The notes beneath the pieces were generated by a model that worked only from the letters and a program-made list of their open reading frames with translations, was not told the origin of the DNA and made no database searches. A program made the position numbers and the translations under genes. A stretch of 64,000 nt of DNA from Akkermansia muciniphila. Lineage in GTDB: Bacteria > Verrucomicrobiota > Verrucomicrobiia > Verrucomicrobiales > Akkermansiaceae. Location: positions 124,001 through 188,000 of the forward strand of contig NZ_CP156688.1 of the NCBI RefSeq assembly GCF_040616545.1, read 5' to 3'. Below are positions 10,070 to 18,202 of the stretch, in pieces (position 1 is the stretch's first letter; the number at the start of each line of letters is the position of its first letter).

Positions 10070-10347
10070 CTGCTCTCTTGAGCAGGGACGGAAAAGGGCA
10101 TTTCTCCGAGCTTGGGTTGATTTTCAATAAAGGCCAGGAAGCGCCGCAGGCCTTTGTACGTTCTTCTCTGAAACCTCCCGGCCGTGCCCTTCGGGGACTG
10201 CCTTCCCATCATCCCGCTTTAATCCGTATTTTCCCGGAGAAAGCTGGCCGGATTCTCCCGCAGCCTTCCGCAGAAACAAGGCATCTTTTCCAAAAACGAG
10301 ATTGACACCCGCGTTTCTTTCCCCTAGTATCCGCGCACAACATCAGC
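10070..10347. other. Intergenic region before the tRNA pair
   Basis: About 280 bases. A promoter for the tRNA operon is expected near 10300-10340 (TTGACA at 10302 as -35; TAGTAT at 10325 as -10, 17 bases apart), a good match to a housekeeping promoter. No gene seen. Confidence 0.55.
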
Positions 10348-10422
10348 GGCGGGGTGGCCAAGTGGTAAGGCAACGGTCTGCAAAATCGTTATTCGCGGGT
10401 TCGATTCCCGCCCCCGCCTCCA
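10348..10422 (+). tRNA. trnC: tRNA-Cys (GCA)
   Basis: The 75-base cloverleaf has a GGCGGGG/CCCCGCC acceptor stem, an ACGGT/ATCGT anticodon stem with loop CTGCAAA (anticodon GCA), a GCGGG TTCGATT CCCGC T-arm and an encoded CCA. Confidence 0.95.
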
Positions 10423-10444
10423 AGATGCTGTAAAACCTGTTCAA

Positions 10445-10520
10445 GTCGCGTTCGTCTAGCGGTCTAGGACTCCCGCCTTTCACGCGGGCAACACGGGTTC
10501 GAGTCCCGTACGCGATGCCA
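10445..10520 (+). tRNA. trnE: tRNA-Glu (TTC)
   Basis: The cloverleaf has acceptor stem GTCGCGT/ACGCGAT, anticodon stem CCCGC/GCGGG with loop CTTTCAC (anticodon TTC), T-arm ACGGG TTCGAGT CCCGT and an encoded CCA. It lies 22 bases after tRNA-Cys, probably in one transcript. The phage-like remnant starts just downstream, so its 3' end is a likely integration site. Confidence 0.95.
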
Positions 10521-10542
10521 CTCCCAAGAAGAAGTGGAAAGA

Positions 10543-10575
10543 AAAAAGCCTGATTTTATCAGGCTTTTTCTATTT
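10543..10575 (+). terminator. Rho-independent terminator of the tRNA pair
   Basis: Perfect stem AAAAAGCCTGA / TCAGGCTTTTT with loop TTTTA, 22 bases after the tRNA-Glu CCA. Confidence 0.85.
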
Positions 10576-10620
10576 TGGAGAGAACCGCCGGAAGCGGCCG
10601 GAAAAAGATAACTGTGCCGT

Positions 10621-11064
10621 ATGTTGTACACGGTTCAAAAACTGTACAGTACAGTAGGCATCATCAACCAAGGTAATAAATGGATACCGCTGTCCGCTCC
10701 CTGGATGGCAAAGAGTTCCAGTGAAGGTGCGGCAGCGTGGGAGGCTGGCCGCAACGGATTGTCCGCGGGAAAGTTCCTGCTTGAATCACTCCCTGGACTT
10801 CCTGGGGACGAGCGCAACATGATGCTCACCGCCGTGAACAAAGGAATGGCAAAGGACTTTATGGAGCGTGAACTTGAACGGGTTTCCGCCGGCACGATGA
10901 TCCGGTACGTATCCACGCTATCCGGCGCTTTTAACGTGGCGGTTGACCACGAGCTTATTCCTCTCAACCCGCTTTCCAAGACTTACACGGGCAGTTCGGG
11001 GGCCAAATTGATTGATTTGGACCCAAAGCTGGTTGTTCCTGTGGATTTCAAGATTATTGAGTAA
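10621..11064 (+). pseudogene. Fragment of a phage-type tyrosine integrase
   Basis: This open frame of 147 codons reads like the N-terminal arm and core-binding (SAM-like) domain of a tyrosine recombinase: WIPLSAPWMA, then DFMERELERVSAGTMIRYVS and LSGAFNVAVDHELIPLNP. The catalytic domain with its Arg-His-Arg-Tyr residues is missing. After about residue 120 the sequence changes character (GAKLIDLDPKLVVPVDFKI), as if a deletion joined it to another gene. Its place directly after tRNA-Glu fits an element integrated at that tRNA. It should be inactive. The family call is by motif only. Confidence 0.6.
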
Positions 11065-11314
11065 GGGGAAGTATCCAACGAAGTAATTTTGTTCTTTCCC
11101 AATTTACCGTAAGTCAGATACGTTTGTTATGCTGGCGGACATCAGGGAGGATACCTATCAGGCAAATGCCGCACCTGTCTTGTACATTGATACGCTATTA
11201 GGAGGGCTTGCTCCGGTTGGAGTCCCCGACGGTGCTTAACGGCATCGGCAGCAATACTTGCGTGTGCTACGAGCTGGCCCCCCTATCAGCGTAGCTGAAT
11301 AACCAACGGAATAA

Positions 11315-11739
11315 TTTTTGAATAGCGTACCATTACAATCCCAGTTTCCCGAATCCGTCAACTGGGGAAAGCTTACCCTGACAGCCGTATTCGCGGACAA
11401 GAACGGCTTCATTAAGTCCCGACGTTTCACACAGGATGATATTTCCTAGGAACAGACAGAAACTTTCAATGAAGTGGCATCACACCGTGCCGTTTTATTC
11501 GACAATTGGAAAGCGCTTCAAGTCTGGGTGCGGCTGAGCCAGGCCATCGTCAACCCACTCCCGGAGGGAGGGAAAGTATTCCCGGAATTCAGGGATGCGG
11601 TTGCGTTGACCGTGGAAGCAGTCAATGCCGGGGAGAACGCAGGCTTTTCACCAGTCAGGATGATTCGGAGTTCACGATAGTGGACAGGGCGGTAGTGGCG
11701 TTTTTCAACCACTTCACGACAAACAATAACAAAGAATAA
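11315..11739 (+). pseudogene. Decayed phage structural gene upstream of the tail fibre
   Basis: One frame reads PESVNWGKLTLTAVF onward to an in-frame TAG at 11447-11449, then continues through VLFDNWKALQVWVRL and VALTVEAVNAGENAG. Near 11655 the similarity moves to the -1 frame, which reads SQDDSEFTIVDRAVVAFF and stops at 11737-11739, just before the fibre ATG. At least one nonsense change and one frameshift interrupt it. The second copy at 63761-64000 has the same frame break. The 250 bases before it (11065-11314) hold further stop-interrupted phage-like reading (TFVMLADIREDTYQANAAP) and no intact gene. Confidence 0.6.
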
Positions 11740-12060
11740 CAATCATGAATAAAATTACTTCTATCAACGGAACTCTCCTGGCCTCTTTGAATGAATTGAA
11801 GGAGCATACGGAAAATGGAACCGTACATGTTACGGTGGAGGAGCGTACCGGGTGGAACGCTAAAGCCGATGCTTCCGCTCTTTCTACAAAAGCCGATACG
11901 TCTGTGTTTGACGCACACAAGAATGATGCTGCAGTCCACATAACAGGGAAAGAGCGTGAAACATGGAACGGCAAGCAGGACAAGCTGACGGATAAAGCGG
12001 GCAATATGACACTGGACGGCGGGCTGACTGCGACGGAAACTATCAATGCCAACGGGGGTG
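11505..12060 (+). repeat. Long inverted repeat, left arm
   Basis: The DNA covering the end of the decayed tail gene and the first 97 codons of the fibre gene is repeated in reverse at about 63470-63998. The arms are near-identical by eye, with scattered substitutions. Confidence 0.75.
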
Positions 12061-13319
12061 TGCGCGTGCCACTGCCCTCCACGGCACAGGAAGCCCTGTC
12101 TTACGAGGCATTGATAGAGCAGCAGACCGCTAATGACTGGCGGCAGATGAATAGCTACATAGATACAATGATCCCGTCATGGGTGACAACATTGGTGCGG
12201 CAGATTCAACTGGCCACGTCTTATCATGTGGGAACGGCTAATGCGTCCATAAAGGAAGGAATTTTTGAAAACGATCTGCACGATTTTCTGATTACCATGA
12301 CGCCCGCCTCCGGTATTTCCCTGATTGGTAAATCTACGGGCGCATGGAAATTTGCCTACCTGGGCGATTACTATAACAGTAATTATGCCTCCGCAGTTGT
12401 GTGGCGGGTTATCGGCTCTGACAAGGCGTCTATTCTGTTGGGAAGCACATCCCAGGGATACTCATCATCAACCATCCCGGCGGCGGCCTGTTATGCTCAT
12501 CCCATCCATTGGATAGATTTCAATCATGCCGAAGCGGATTACAGATATCCGTTGCTTAACGCAACCAATAATTACACCAACCGAGACATGTCACCCGCCT
12601 GGCAGGTGACGTTATACGGCACCAGGTATCTAGGCAGCACGAAGTCCATGTTAATCCGGGGGACGGATTACGGGCGCGACCTTGGCGACCAGCAGTATGT
12701 GTGGGCTCTGGTGCCGCCATCCGTGTATAATACAACCTATGTGTCCGTGGCAATGGCTCCCCGTGCAGTGGCCGACCACGAAAACACGATGAATAGATGG
12801 GAATTATTTATTGACAGCAAATATGTCATGCCGATGACATCCTTGTTCTGCGGGTCTGGTCACACAGCCTGCGTCACGGCAAAAGCCAAGGCGCACGAGG
12901 TAAGCAGTACCTTTCAAGTAGGGCTGCGGATGGGAGGTATGAGGATTGACGCAATCCCCACGCTGGGAGTCAACAATGTACGATCCATCATGGGGCGCGT
13001 GGTGATGGACGGAGCAACGGCCAAACCCGTGCCGGAAGTGGCAGCATCGGCGCTGAAAGTATCGGCGGAAGGAGGGGAGGTAACGCTGACGGTATCGTCC
13101 ACGCTGGTGGAGGACCTATATGTGGTCAACGACACCATGTGCGGGCATGATTCCGCCGCCGTGTGGTGCACCCAGTCTACCGAACAGATACCTTCCGGCG
13201 GCGGCCAGGTCACTCTGACGCTGGCGTCCAACACCACCGGAGCTGCCAGAGAGGTATGGGCATTCGTCGCCCACCATTACGGGCAGGCAGCCGTGGTCAA
13301 GATTATTCAAGCAGCTTAA
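11745..13319 (+). CDS. Phage tail-fibre-like protein with BACON-like C-terminal domain
   Basis: This protein has 524 residues. Its first 97 carry the repeat pattern seen in tail fibres: HVTVEERTGWNAKADAS, HITGKERETWNGKQDKLTD, then GNMTLDGG. Residues about 100-430 are beta-rich and not recognised, and probably form the receptor-binding part. The last 90 residues (ALKVSAEGGEVTLTVSS, then SGGGQVTLTLASNTTGAAR) resemble a BACON-type Ig-like carbohydrate-binding domain. It has no signal peptide. Base composition is more AT-rich than the neighbouring housekeeping genes, in line with phage origin. The N-terminus is nearly the same as that of the inverted gene at 62305-63768, while the rest is unrelated. 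It seems intact although its upstream genes are broken. Confidence 0.72.
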   Translation: MNKITSINGTLLASLNELKEHTENGTVHVTVEERTGWNAKADASALSTKADTSVFDAHKNDAAVHITGKERETWNGKQDKLTDKAGNMTLDGGLTATETINANGGVRVPLPSTAQEALSYEALIEQQTANDWRQMNSYIDTMIPSWVTTLVRQIQLATSYHVGTANASIKEGIFENDLHDFLITMTPASGISLIGKSTGAWKFAYLGDYYNSNYASAVVWRVIGSDKASILLGSTSQGYSSSTIPAAACYAHPIHWIDFNHAEADYRYPLLNATNNYTNRDMSPAWQVTLYGTRYLGSTKSMLIRGTDYGRDLGDQQYVWALVPPSVYNTTYVSVAMAPRAVADHENTMNRWELFIDSKYVMPMTSLFCGSGHTACVTAKAKAHEVSSTFQVGLRMGGMRIDAIPTLGVNNVRSIMGRVVMDGATAKPVPEVAASALKVSAEGGEVTLTVSSTLVEDLYVVNDTMCGHDSAAVWCTQSTEQIPSGGGQVTLTLASNTTGAAREVWAFVAHHYGQAAVVKIIQAA

Positions 13320-13392
13320 CAATGACGAGTTCCCCGGAAAAACAGTTTTGATATCCCACCGCTGAAATAGCGAGTTAAATATCAATAAACAG

Positions 13393-13420
13393 GCACCAAC
13401 CGGGTCCGGCTCCTTGGTGC
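13393..13420 (+). other. Hairpin downstream of the tail-fibre gene
   Basis: GCACCAA and TTGGTGC pair across a 14-base loop, about 75 bases after the fibre stop codon. There is no T-run, so it is not a typical terminator; it might be a remnant of the element's end. Confidence 0.35.
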
Positions 13421-13465
13421 ACCTTCAGCCTTCCAGCCGCCGGCAACGGCGGCAAATGGAAAACC

Positions 13466-13491
13466 AGCGGCATCCATGATGCCGCTTTTTT
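13466..13491 (+). terminator. Rho-independent terminator
   Basis: Stem AGCGGCAT / ATGCCGCT with loop CCATG (reading 13466-13486) is followed by six T. It closes the phage-like segment before thiS. Confidence 0.8.
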
Positions 13492-13584
13492 CTTTTTCCC
13501 CCGCCTGGAACCGGAGCCTTTTTTACGCCATCCCCAAGGTATGTTTCTGGATTCTCCCCCCTGTTGTGGTATACTGGCTCCGCC

Positions 13585-13797
13585 ATGACAGCCCAAAACG
13601 ATATCACGCTGAACGGAGCCCCGTATGGACTGGCGGAACCCTGTTCCGTTTCCCGGCTTCTGGAACTCCTGAACATGAACGGAGCTCCCGTGGTGGTGGA
13701 GCACAATGGCTCCGCCCTCCTTCCGCAGGATTTTCCCGCGGTGACCGTCGCTCCCGGAGACCGGGTGGAGATCGTCTCCATCGTCGCCGGCGGCTAG
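13585..13797 (+). CDS. thiS: Sulfur carrier protein ThiS
   Basis: This 70-residue ubiquitin-fold protein ends in Gly-Gly (VEIVSIVAGG), the C-terminus that is adenylylated by ThiF and thiocarboxylated to deliver sulfur to the thiazole of thiamine. The pattern fits ThiS: ITLNGAPYGL start, VVVEHNG, VAPGDRVEIV. The ATG at 13585 gives the usual length; an earlier in-frame ATG would add seven residues with no family match. No other thi gene is adjacent; mutL follows 40 bases later. Confidence 0.85.
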   Translation: MTAQNDITLNGAPYGLAEPCSVSRLLELLNMNGAPVVVEHNGSALLPQDFPAVTVAPGDRVEIVSIVAGG

Positions 13798-13837
13798 TAC
13801 CCTGATTCCGATACTTCTTTCCCAATCCGCTGCCGCC

Positions 13838-15715
13838 ATGCCCTCCATTCACGTCATGTCTTCCACTCTTGCCAGCCAGGTGGCGGCGGGCGAGGTGGTG
13901 GAACGCCCCGCCTCCGTCGTGAAGGAGCTGGTGGAAAACAGCCTGGACGCCGGAGCCAAAGCCATACGGGTGGAGATACGCCGCGGAGGCGTGGGCCTGA
14001 TCAAGGTGACGGACGACGGCAGCGGCATGTCCCGGGAAGATGCCCAACTATGCGCCAAGCGCCACGCCACCAGCAAGCTTTCCTCCCTGGAGGACCTTTT
14101 TGAAATCACTCACCTGGGGTTCCGCGGCGAGGCCATTCCCAGCATCGCCAGCGTATCCCGCTTCAAGCTCTGCACCAGACAGCCGCAAGCGCTGGAAGGC
14201 TGGGAAATACGCATTGACGGAGGCCAGGAGCATGAGCCGAGAAGCTCCGGCGTCTCCCCCGGCACCGCCATTGAGGTTTCCGACCTGTTTTACAATACCC
14301 CGGCGCGGCGCAAGTTCCTGAAGTCCTCAGAGACGGAGGCCTCCCATGTGGAGCACCAGCTCCGCCTGCATGCCCTGGCCTACCCCCAGGTGCGCTTTAC
14401 CTACAAGCGGGATGACCAGCTTATTTTTGACCTGCCGGCCACGGCAGACCTGCGCGTCCGCATTTCCGCCCTGACGGATGCGGCCACGGCGGCGGCCCTG
14501 ATCCCGGTAGAACCGGTCATCGGCCCCGGCATTTCCGTCACGGGCTTCCTGCTCCCGCTTTCCGAAGCCAGGCGCACCAGAAAAGGGCAGTACGTGTTCA
14601 TGAACACCCGGCCCGTGGAAGACCAGCTCATCAACCGGGCCATCCGGGACGGCTACGGCGGCTTTCCCACCGGACTGCATCCCGCGCTGTTCCTGTACAT
14701 GGAGGTGGAGCCCGCCCTGGTGGACGTGAACGTGCACCCCGCCAAGAAGGAAGTGCGGTTCCGCCGTTCCGCGGACGTGGTGAACACCATTGTGGAGGCA
14801 ATCTCCAACACCCTCCAGAAACACGCCCGCCAGGAAATCCACGCTCCCGCCGCAGAGCCGGATACGGAAAAGCGTCTTCCGGAAGCTCCTTTCCCCGCAC
14901 CGCGTGAGGAAAAACCTCTCCGGGCGGACCATCCACTGCCGCCTTCCCCGGAAAAAGGCGGCATGGCTTCCCTCCTTTCCGGAACCAGCCAGACGCGCGG
15001 AAGCGCGCCCGCCCCCCCGCTCCGGCCCATTCCCCTGAAACAGGTTCCCGCCACCCAGGGGCGGCTGGATTTTCAGAATAAGACGGAGGGCGGCACCCCG
15101 CGGAGCGCATGCGGAAAGGCAGCCATGGAGAAAGACGCCTCCGCCGGATTCACCTATCTGGGGACCCTCCGCCAGCAATTCGCCCTGTTTGAAACGCCGG
15201 AAGGGCTGGTGCTGATGCATCCCAGGGCGGCGCGGGAGCGCATCATCTTTGAACGCCTGCGCGCCCACCGGGAAGCGCCGATGCCGTCCCAGCAGCTGCT
15301 GGACCCGGTCATGCTGGACCTGGACCCCCGGGACTTTGCCGTTATCCAGCAGGTCGCCCCCCATTTTGACCAGGCCGGAATGACCGTTACTCCCTTCGGG
15401 CAGAACACCATCAGGATAGAATCCCTCCCCGCCCTGCTGGAGCTGGACAACGCCCGCGCGTTCCTTCTGGAGCTGGTAGACCGCCTCACGCAGTCCGAGT
15501 TCAGCCGAAACGCCAAACGCATGGCCTATGAAACCTTCATCGGGGAAATTGCCAGAAAATCCGCCTGGAAGGAACGTATCTCCCCGCACCGCGCCCCGGC
15601 CATCCTGAAAGAACTGCTGGCCTGCGAGGTGCCGTACTGCACGCCGGGCGGCAAGCCTACGCTGGTTAATTATTCCGTTCCGGAGATCAAGCGCAAATTC
15701 GGCATCCAGGCGTGA
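13838..15715 (+). CDS. mutL: DNA mismatch repair protein MutL
   Basis: This 625-residue protein has a GHKL ATPase N-terminus: AAGEVVERPASVVKELVENS with catalytic Glu30 and Asn34, DDGSGM, THLGFRGEA and the FYNTPARRKFL region. A transducer domain follows (NVHPAKKEVRF), then a Pro/Arg-rich linker (about 335-425) and a C-terminal dimerisation domain. MutL links mismatch recognition by MutS to strand incision. The endonuclease motif DQHA(X)2E(X)4E of MutL proteins from bacteria without MutH is replaced by MHPRAARERIIFE, so this protein probably does not nick DNA itself. Either MutH-like activity comes from elsewhere, or a divergent metal site is used. Confidence 0.95.
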   Translation: MPSIHVMSSTLASQVAAGEVVERPASVVKELVENSLDAGAKAIRVEIRRGGVGLIKVTDDGSGMSREDAQLCAKRHATSKLSSLEDLFEITHLGFRGEAIPSIASVSRFKLCTRQPQALEGWEIRIDGGQEHEPRSSGVSPGTAIEVSDLFYNTPARRKFLKSSETEASHVEHQLRLHALAYPQVRFTYKRDDQLIFDLPATADLRVRISALTDAATAAALIPVEPVIGPGISVTGFLLPLSEARRTRKGQYVFMNTRPVEDQLINRAIRDGYGGFPTGLHPALFLYMEVEPALVDVNVHPAKKEVRFRRSADVVNTIVEAISNTLQKHARQEIHAPAAEPDTEKRLPEAPFPAPREEKPLRADHPLPPSPEKGGMASLLSGTSQTRGSAPAPPLRPIPLKQVPATQGRLDFQNKTEGGTPRSACGKAAMEKDASAGFTYLGTLRQQFALFETPEGLVLMHPRAARERIIFERLRAHREAPMPSQQLLDPVMLDLDPRDFAVIQQVAPHFDQAGMTVTPFGQNTIRIESLPALLELDNARAFLLELVDRLTQSEFSRNAKRMAYETFIGEIARKSAWKERISPHRAPAILKELLACEVPYCTPGGKPTLVNYSVPEIKRKFGIQA

Positions 15716-15964
15716 GGGGCCCTGTTTTCCGCAAAACAAGCTTGCGGCGTTTCATGGCAGGGCGGCTGGTTCATTTCCGGCGGATGCTTCCCGACAACAG
15801 GGTGAGGCCTCTCATAACCTCTTTTCCCCTGCCTTCTCAAGGTATCCGGTTTTACACAAGGACGCCAAAAACATCCCGCCTCCCCCGGAAGCTTGCGCTT
15901 GGCAACGGAGTTCCCCGCGTCTATACTGTTGCCTGCATTTCTGCCATCCAGTCCACGTTCAGCC

Positions 15965-17914
15965 ATGCCAGACCCTATCCCCAGCAAACCGCCCGCGCCG
16001 CGCATTGCTGAAACCGTTGCCGGAAAGGCTCTGGCAGCGCTTCTGGCTCTTTTTTACTTTTCCCTGGCGACGACTGCCGCGGGGGGGGAATGGCACACTC
16101 TTTTTCTTCCCGCCTGCCTTCTGGCGGCGGCCCTTCTGCTGTTCTGCTTCTGCATCATCCGGGGAGACAAGATTCCCAGCCCCGGCCTGGCAGGCTGGCT
16201 CGCGCTGGGGCTGGGGGGCGGTTATTTTTTCCTGCGCGCGTGGTTCTCCCCCTGGTTTTATTATGAGAGCGTGGCGGACCTGGGCCTGATCGCCACCGCC
16301 ATGGTCATGTTCATGGCCGGGGCGTATGCCGGAGCGGGCGACGGGAAGAAGAGTGTTCTCCCCGTGCTGGCGGCAGCCCTGGGGTTGCTGAATGCGCTGC
16401 TGTGGGGTTACCAGAACCTGACGGGGACGGAGGCCTCCTGGTTCAGGCCGGATTATTCCCTTTTCGGCACGGAGCTGCGCAATATCGGCCTCTTCGGGTA
16501 CAAGAATTTTTCCGCCCATTTCCTGTCCGTCACGGGCTTTTTCCTTTGCGCCTACAGCGTGGCGTCCGCCAGGAAATGGGGCGCCGCCCTGTTCACGGGA
16601 CTGGCGCTCATCCTCGTTTCCTTCACCTGCGGCTCCCGTTCCGCCTTCCCGAACGCCCTGGCAGGCGTCACCCTCTGTTTCTTCATTTATACCTCCAGCG
16701 TTTTCCGCAACAACAGGAAATTTTACGCGGCGGCCATCCTGTTTATCCTCCTGCTCTTCTTCGGGGCCGCGTACGCCGTGCTGGACCTGGCGAACGGTGC
16801 CGGAAAGCTGGGTTCCCTGCTGGATACGTTCTCCTTCGGCAGCAGGCTGGACCTGTCCAGGCTGGCGTGGGCCCTGGCGGACCTGGCGCCGTGGACCGGC
16901 CACGGCAGCAGGATGTTCACCAATCTCTCCACGGAATTTTTTTCCGGCTCCAACCTCCCCAATTTTGCGCACCATGAATATGCGCAGGCCGCCTGTGATT
17001 ACGGCTATGCGGGCCTGGTGCTGATGCTGGCCCTGCTGGCCCTGTTCCTCTTCTCCGGGTTCCGGAGCGTGCTCCGGCTGGCGGGCGAGCACCAGAGAAC
17101 CAATCCCCTGGGGCCCGCGGCCTTCTGCGTGCTGTGCATCGCCGCCTTCCATGCCTACGGAGAGTTTATCTGGCATAATCCGGCCCTGCTGGGCGCCAGC
17201 GCCCTGTGCTGCGGCATTACCTGCACCGCCTCCCTTTCCAGAGTGAAGGCATCCCGGCGCGCCGGACGCTGGGCCCAGGCTTCCACGGCCTTTCTGCTGG
17301 CGGCGCTTGCCCTTTGTTTCGCGTTCCTGGCCTTCCCGGTCTGGAAGGCCTCCCTGCACGCCGCCCCGCCTTCCTCCAACGGACGGCTCCCCATGCTGGA
17401 GGAAGCCGCCTCCGCCAGCCTGGACCCGGACCTGGTACGGCGCAGCATCCTGCACGCCTTGGGCAATTCCCCGGCTCCGGACCAGGCCCGTCTCCGAGAG
17501 CTGGAACGGCAGGAGGAAGAAGCGGAGCTTCTGAGCCCCGGCAATTATGGAATGGCAGCGGCCAAGAGCCTGCTTTACATCCATCAGGGGCGCTACACGG
17601 AGGCGGAGCAACTGCTGCGCCCGTATCTGGAGCCCGGCAGGTTTGACGACCGCATATTCGCCTGGACCACCATTTACACCAACATGCTGTATTCCTGGAG
17701 TGCGGTTACCGCCTCCCGGTCTCCGGGGCAGGCTCTGTCCATGGCCCTGACGGCGCAGGAGCTGATGTCCGCCCAGACGGACCAGTGGCTGTTTTACGGA
17801 GCCCTGAATCCCGAAGTCAGGAAAGAACATGACCTGCGCCTCAGCGAGCTCAAGATGCTGATCCTGACGCTGCAGTCCCGCGGCGCGGTGCCCGATTCCT
17901 CCTGGCGGAAGTAG
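15965..17914 (+). CDS. O-antigen ligase/polymerase-like membrane protein with C-terminal TPR-like region
   Basis: This protein has 649 residues from the ATG at 15965. About ten to twelve hydrophobic segments fill residues 20-475. A loop-to-helix motif typical of the Wzy_C/O-antigen ligase family (FAHHEYAQAACDYGYAGLVL) follows a SRLDLSRLAW / WTGHGSRMF segment. The last 170 residues are helical with repeat-like pairs (GNYGMAAAKSLLYIHQGRYTEAEQLLRPYL), like a TPR. Family members join polysaccharide to lipid carriers or polymerise glycan units at the periplasmic face. No other glycan genes are nearby, so the substrate is unknown; a protein O-oligosaccharyltransferase role is also possible. Confidence 0.75.
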   Translation: MPDPIPSKPPAPRIAETVAGKALAALLALFYFSLATTAAGGEWHTLFLPACLLAAALLLFCFCIIRGDKIPSPGLAGWLALGLGGGYFFLRAWFSPWFYYESVADLGLIATAMVMFMAGAYAGAGDGKKSVLPVLAAALGLLNALLWGYQNLTGTEASWFRPDYSLFGTELRNIGLFGYKNFSAHFLSVTGFFLCAYSVASARKWGAALFTGLALILVSFTCGSRSAFPNALAGVTLCFFIYTSSVFRNNRKFYAAAILFILLLFFGAAYAVLDLANGAGKLGSLLDTFSFGSRLDLSRLAWALADLAPWTGHGSRMFTNLSTEFFSGSNLPNFAHHEYAQAACDYGYAGLVLMLALLALFLFSGFRSVLRLAGEHQRTNPLGPAAFCVLCIAAFHAYGEFIWHNPALLGASALCCGITCTASLSRVKASRRAGRWAQASTAFLLAALALCFAFLAFPVWKASLHAAPPSSNGRLPMLEEAASASLDPDLVRRSILHALGNSPAPDQARLRELERQEEEAELLSPGNYGMAAAKSLLYIHQGRYTEAEQLLRPYLEPGRFDDRIFAWTTIYTNMLYSWSAVTASRSPGQALSMALTAQELMSAQTDQWLFYGALNPEVRKEHDLRLSELKMLILTLQSRGAVPDSSWRK

Positions 17915-18202
17915 TGATTACGGGCATGAGCAGCCCTCCTTTCCGCTACATTTTTATTAAATAAATGTATTCATCGGATTTTCAATCCGTTGTCAATAAT
18001 AATTCATTTAAGGCAAAATTACTTGAGCCTTATCCGGTGCCTCCCTCCCCCTTCTTGCAGGCATGACAGGAAGAGGATAAAAAACGGAACAACTCCTTGG
18101 ATACAAGGGAATCGCCATGTCCTTGCGGATTGAAAATCCACCAGTCTCCGGGAAGTTTGCGGACACAGCCGCAACATTAATCCAAAGACAAACTCCAAAT
18201 AA
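17915..18202. other. AT-rich leader before the Pmp-like autotransporter
   Basis: This gene-free stretch holds an AT-rich segment (17950-18020) and an inverted repeat: GGATTTTCAATCCG near 17977 and CGGATTGAAAATCC near 18126. It probably contains the promoter for the autotransporter; no clear -10 could be fixed. Confidence 0.4.
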
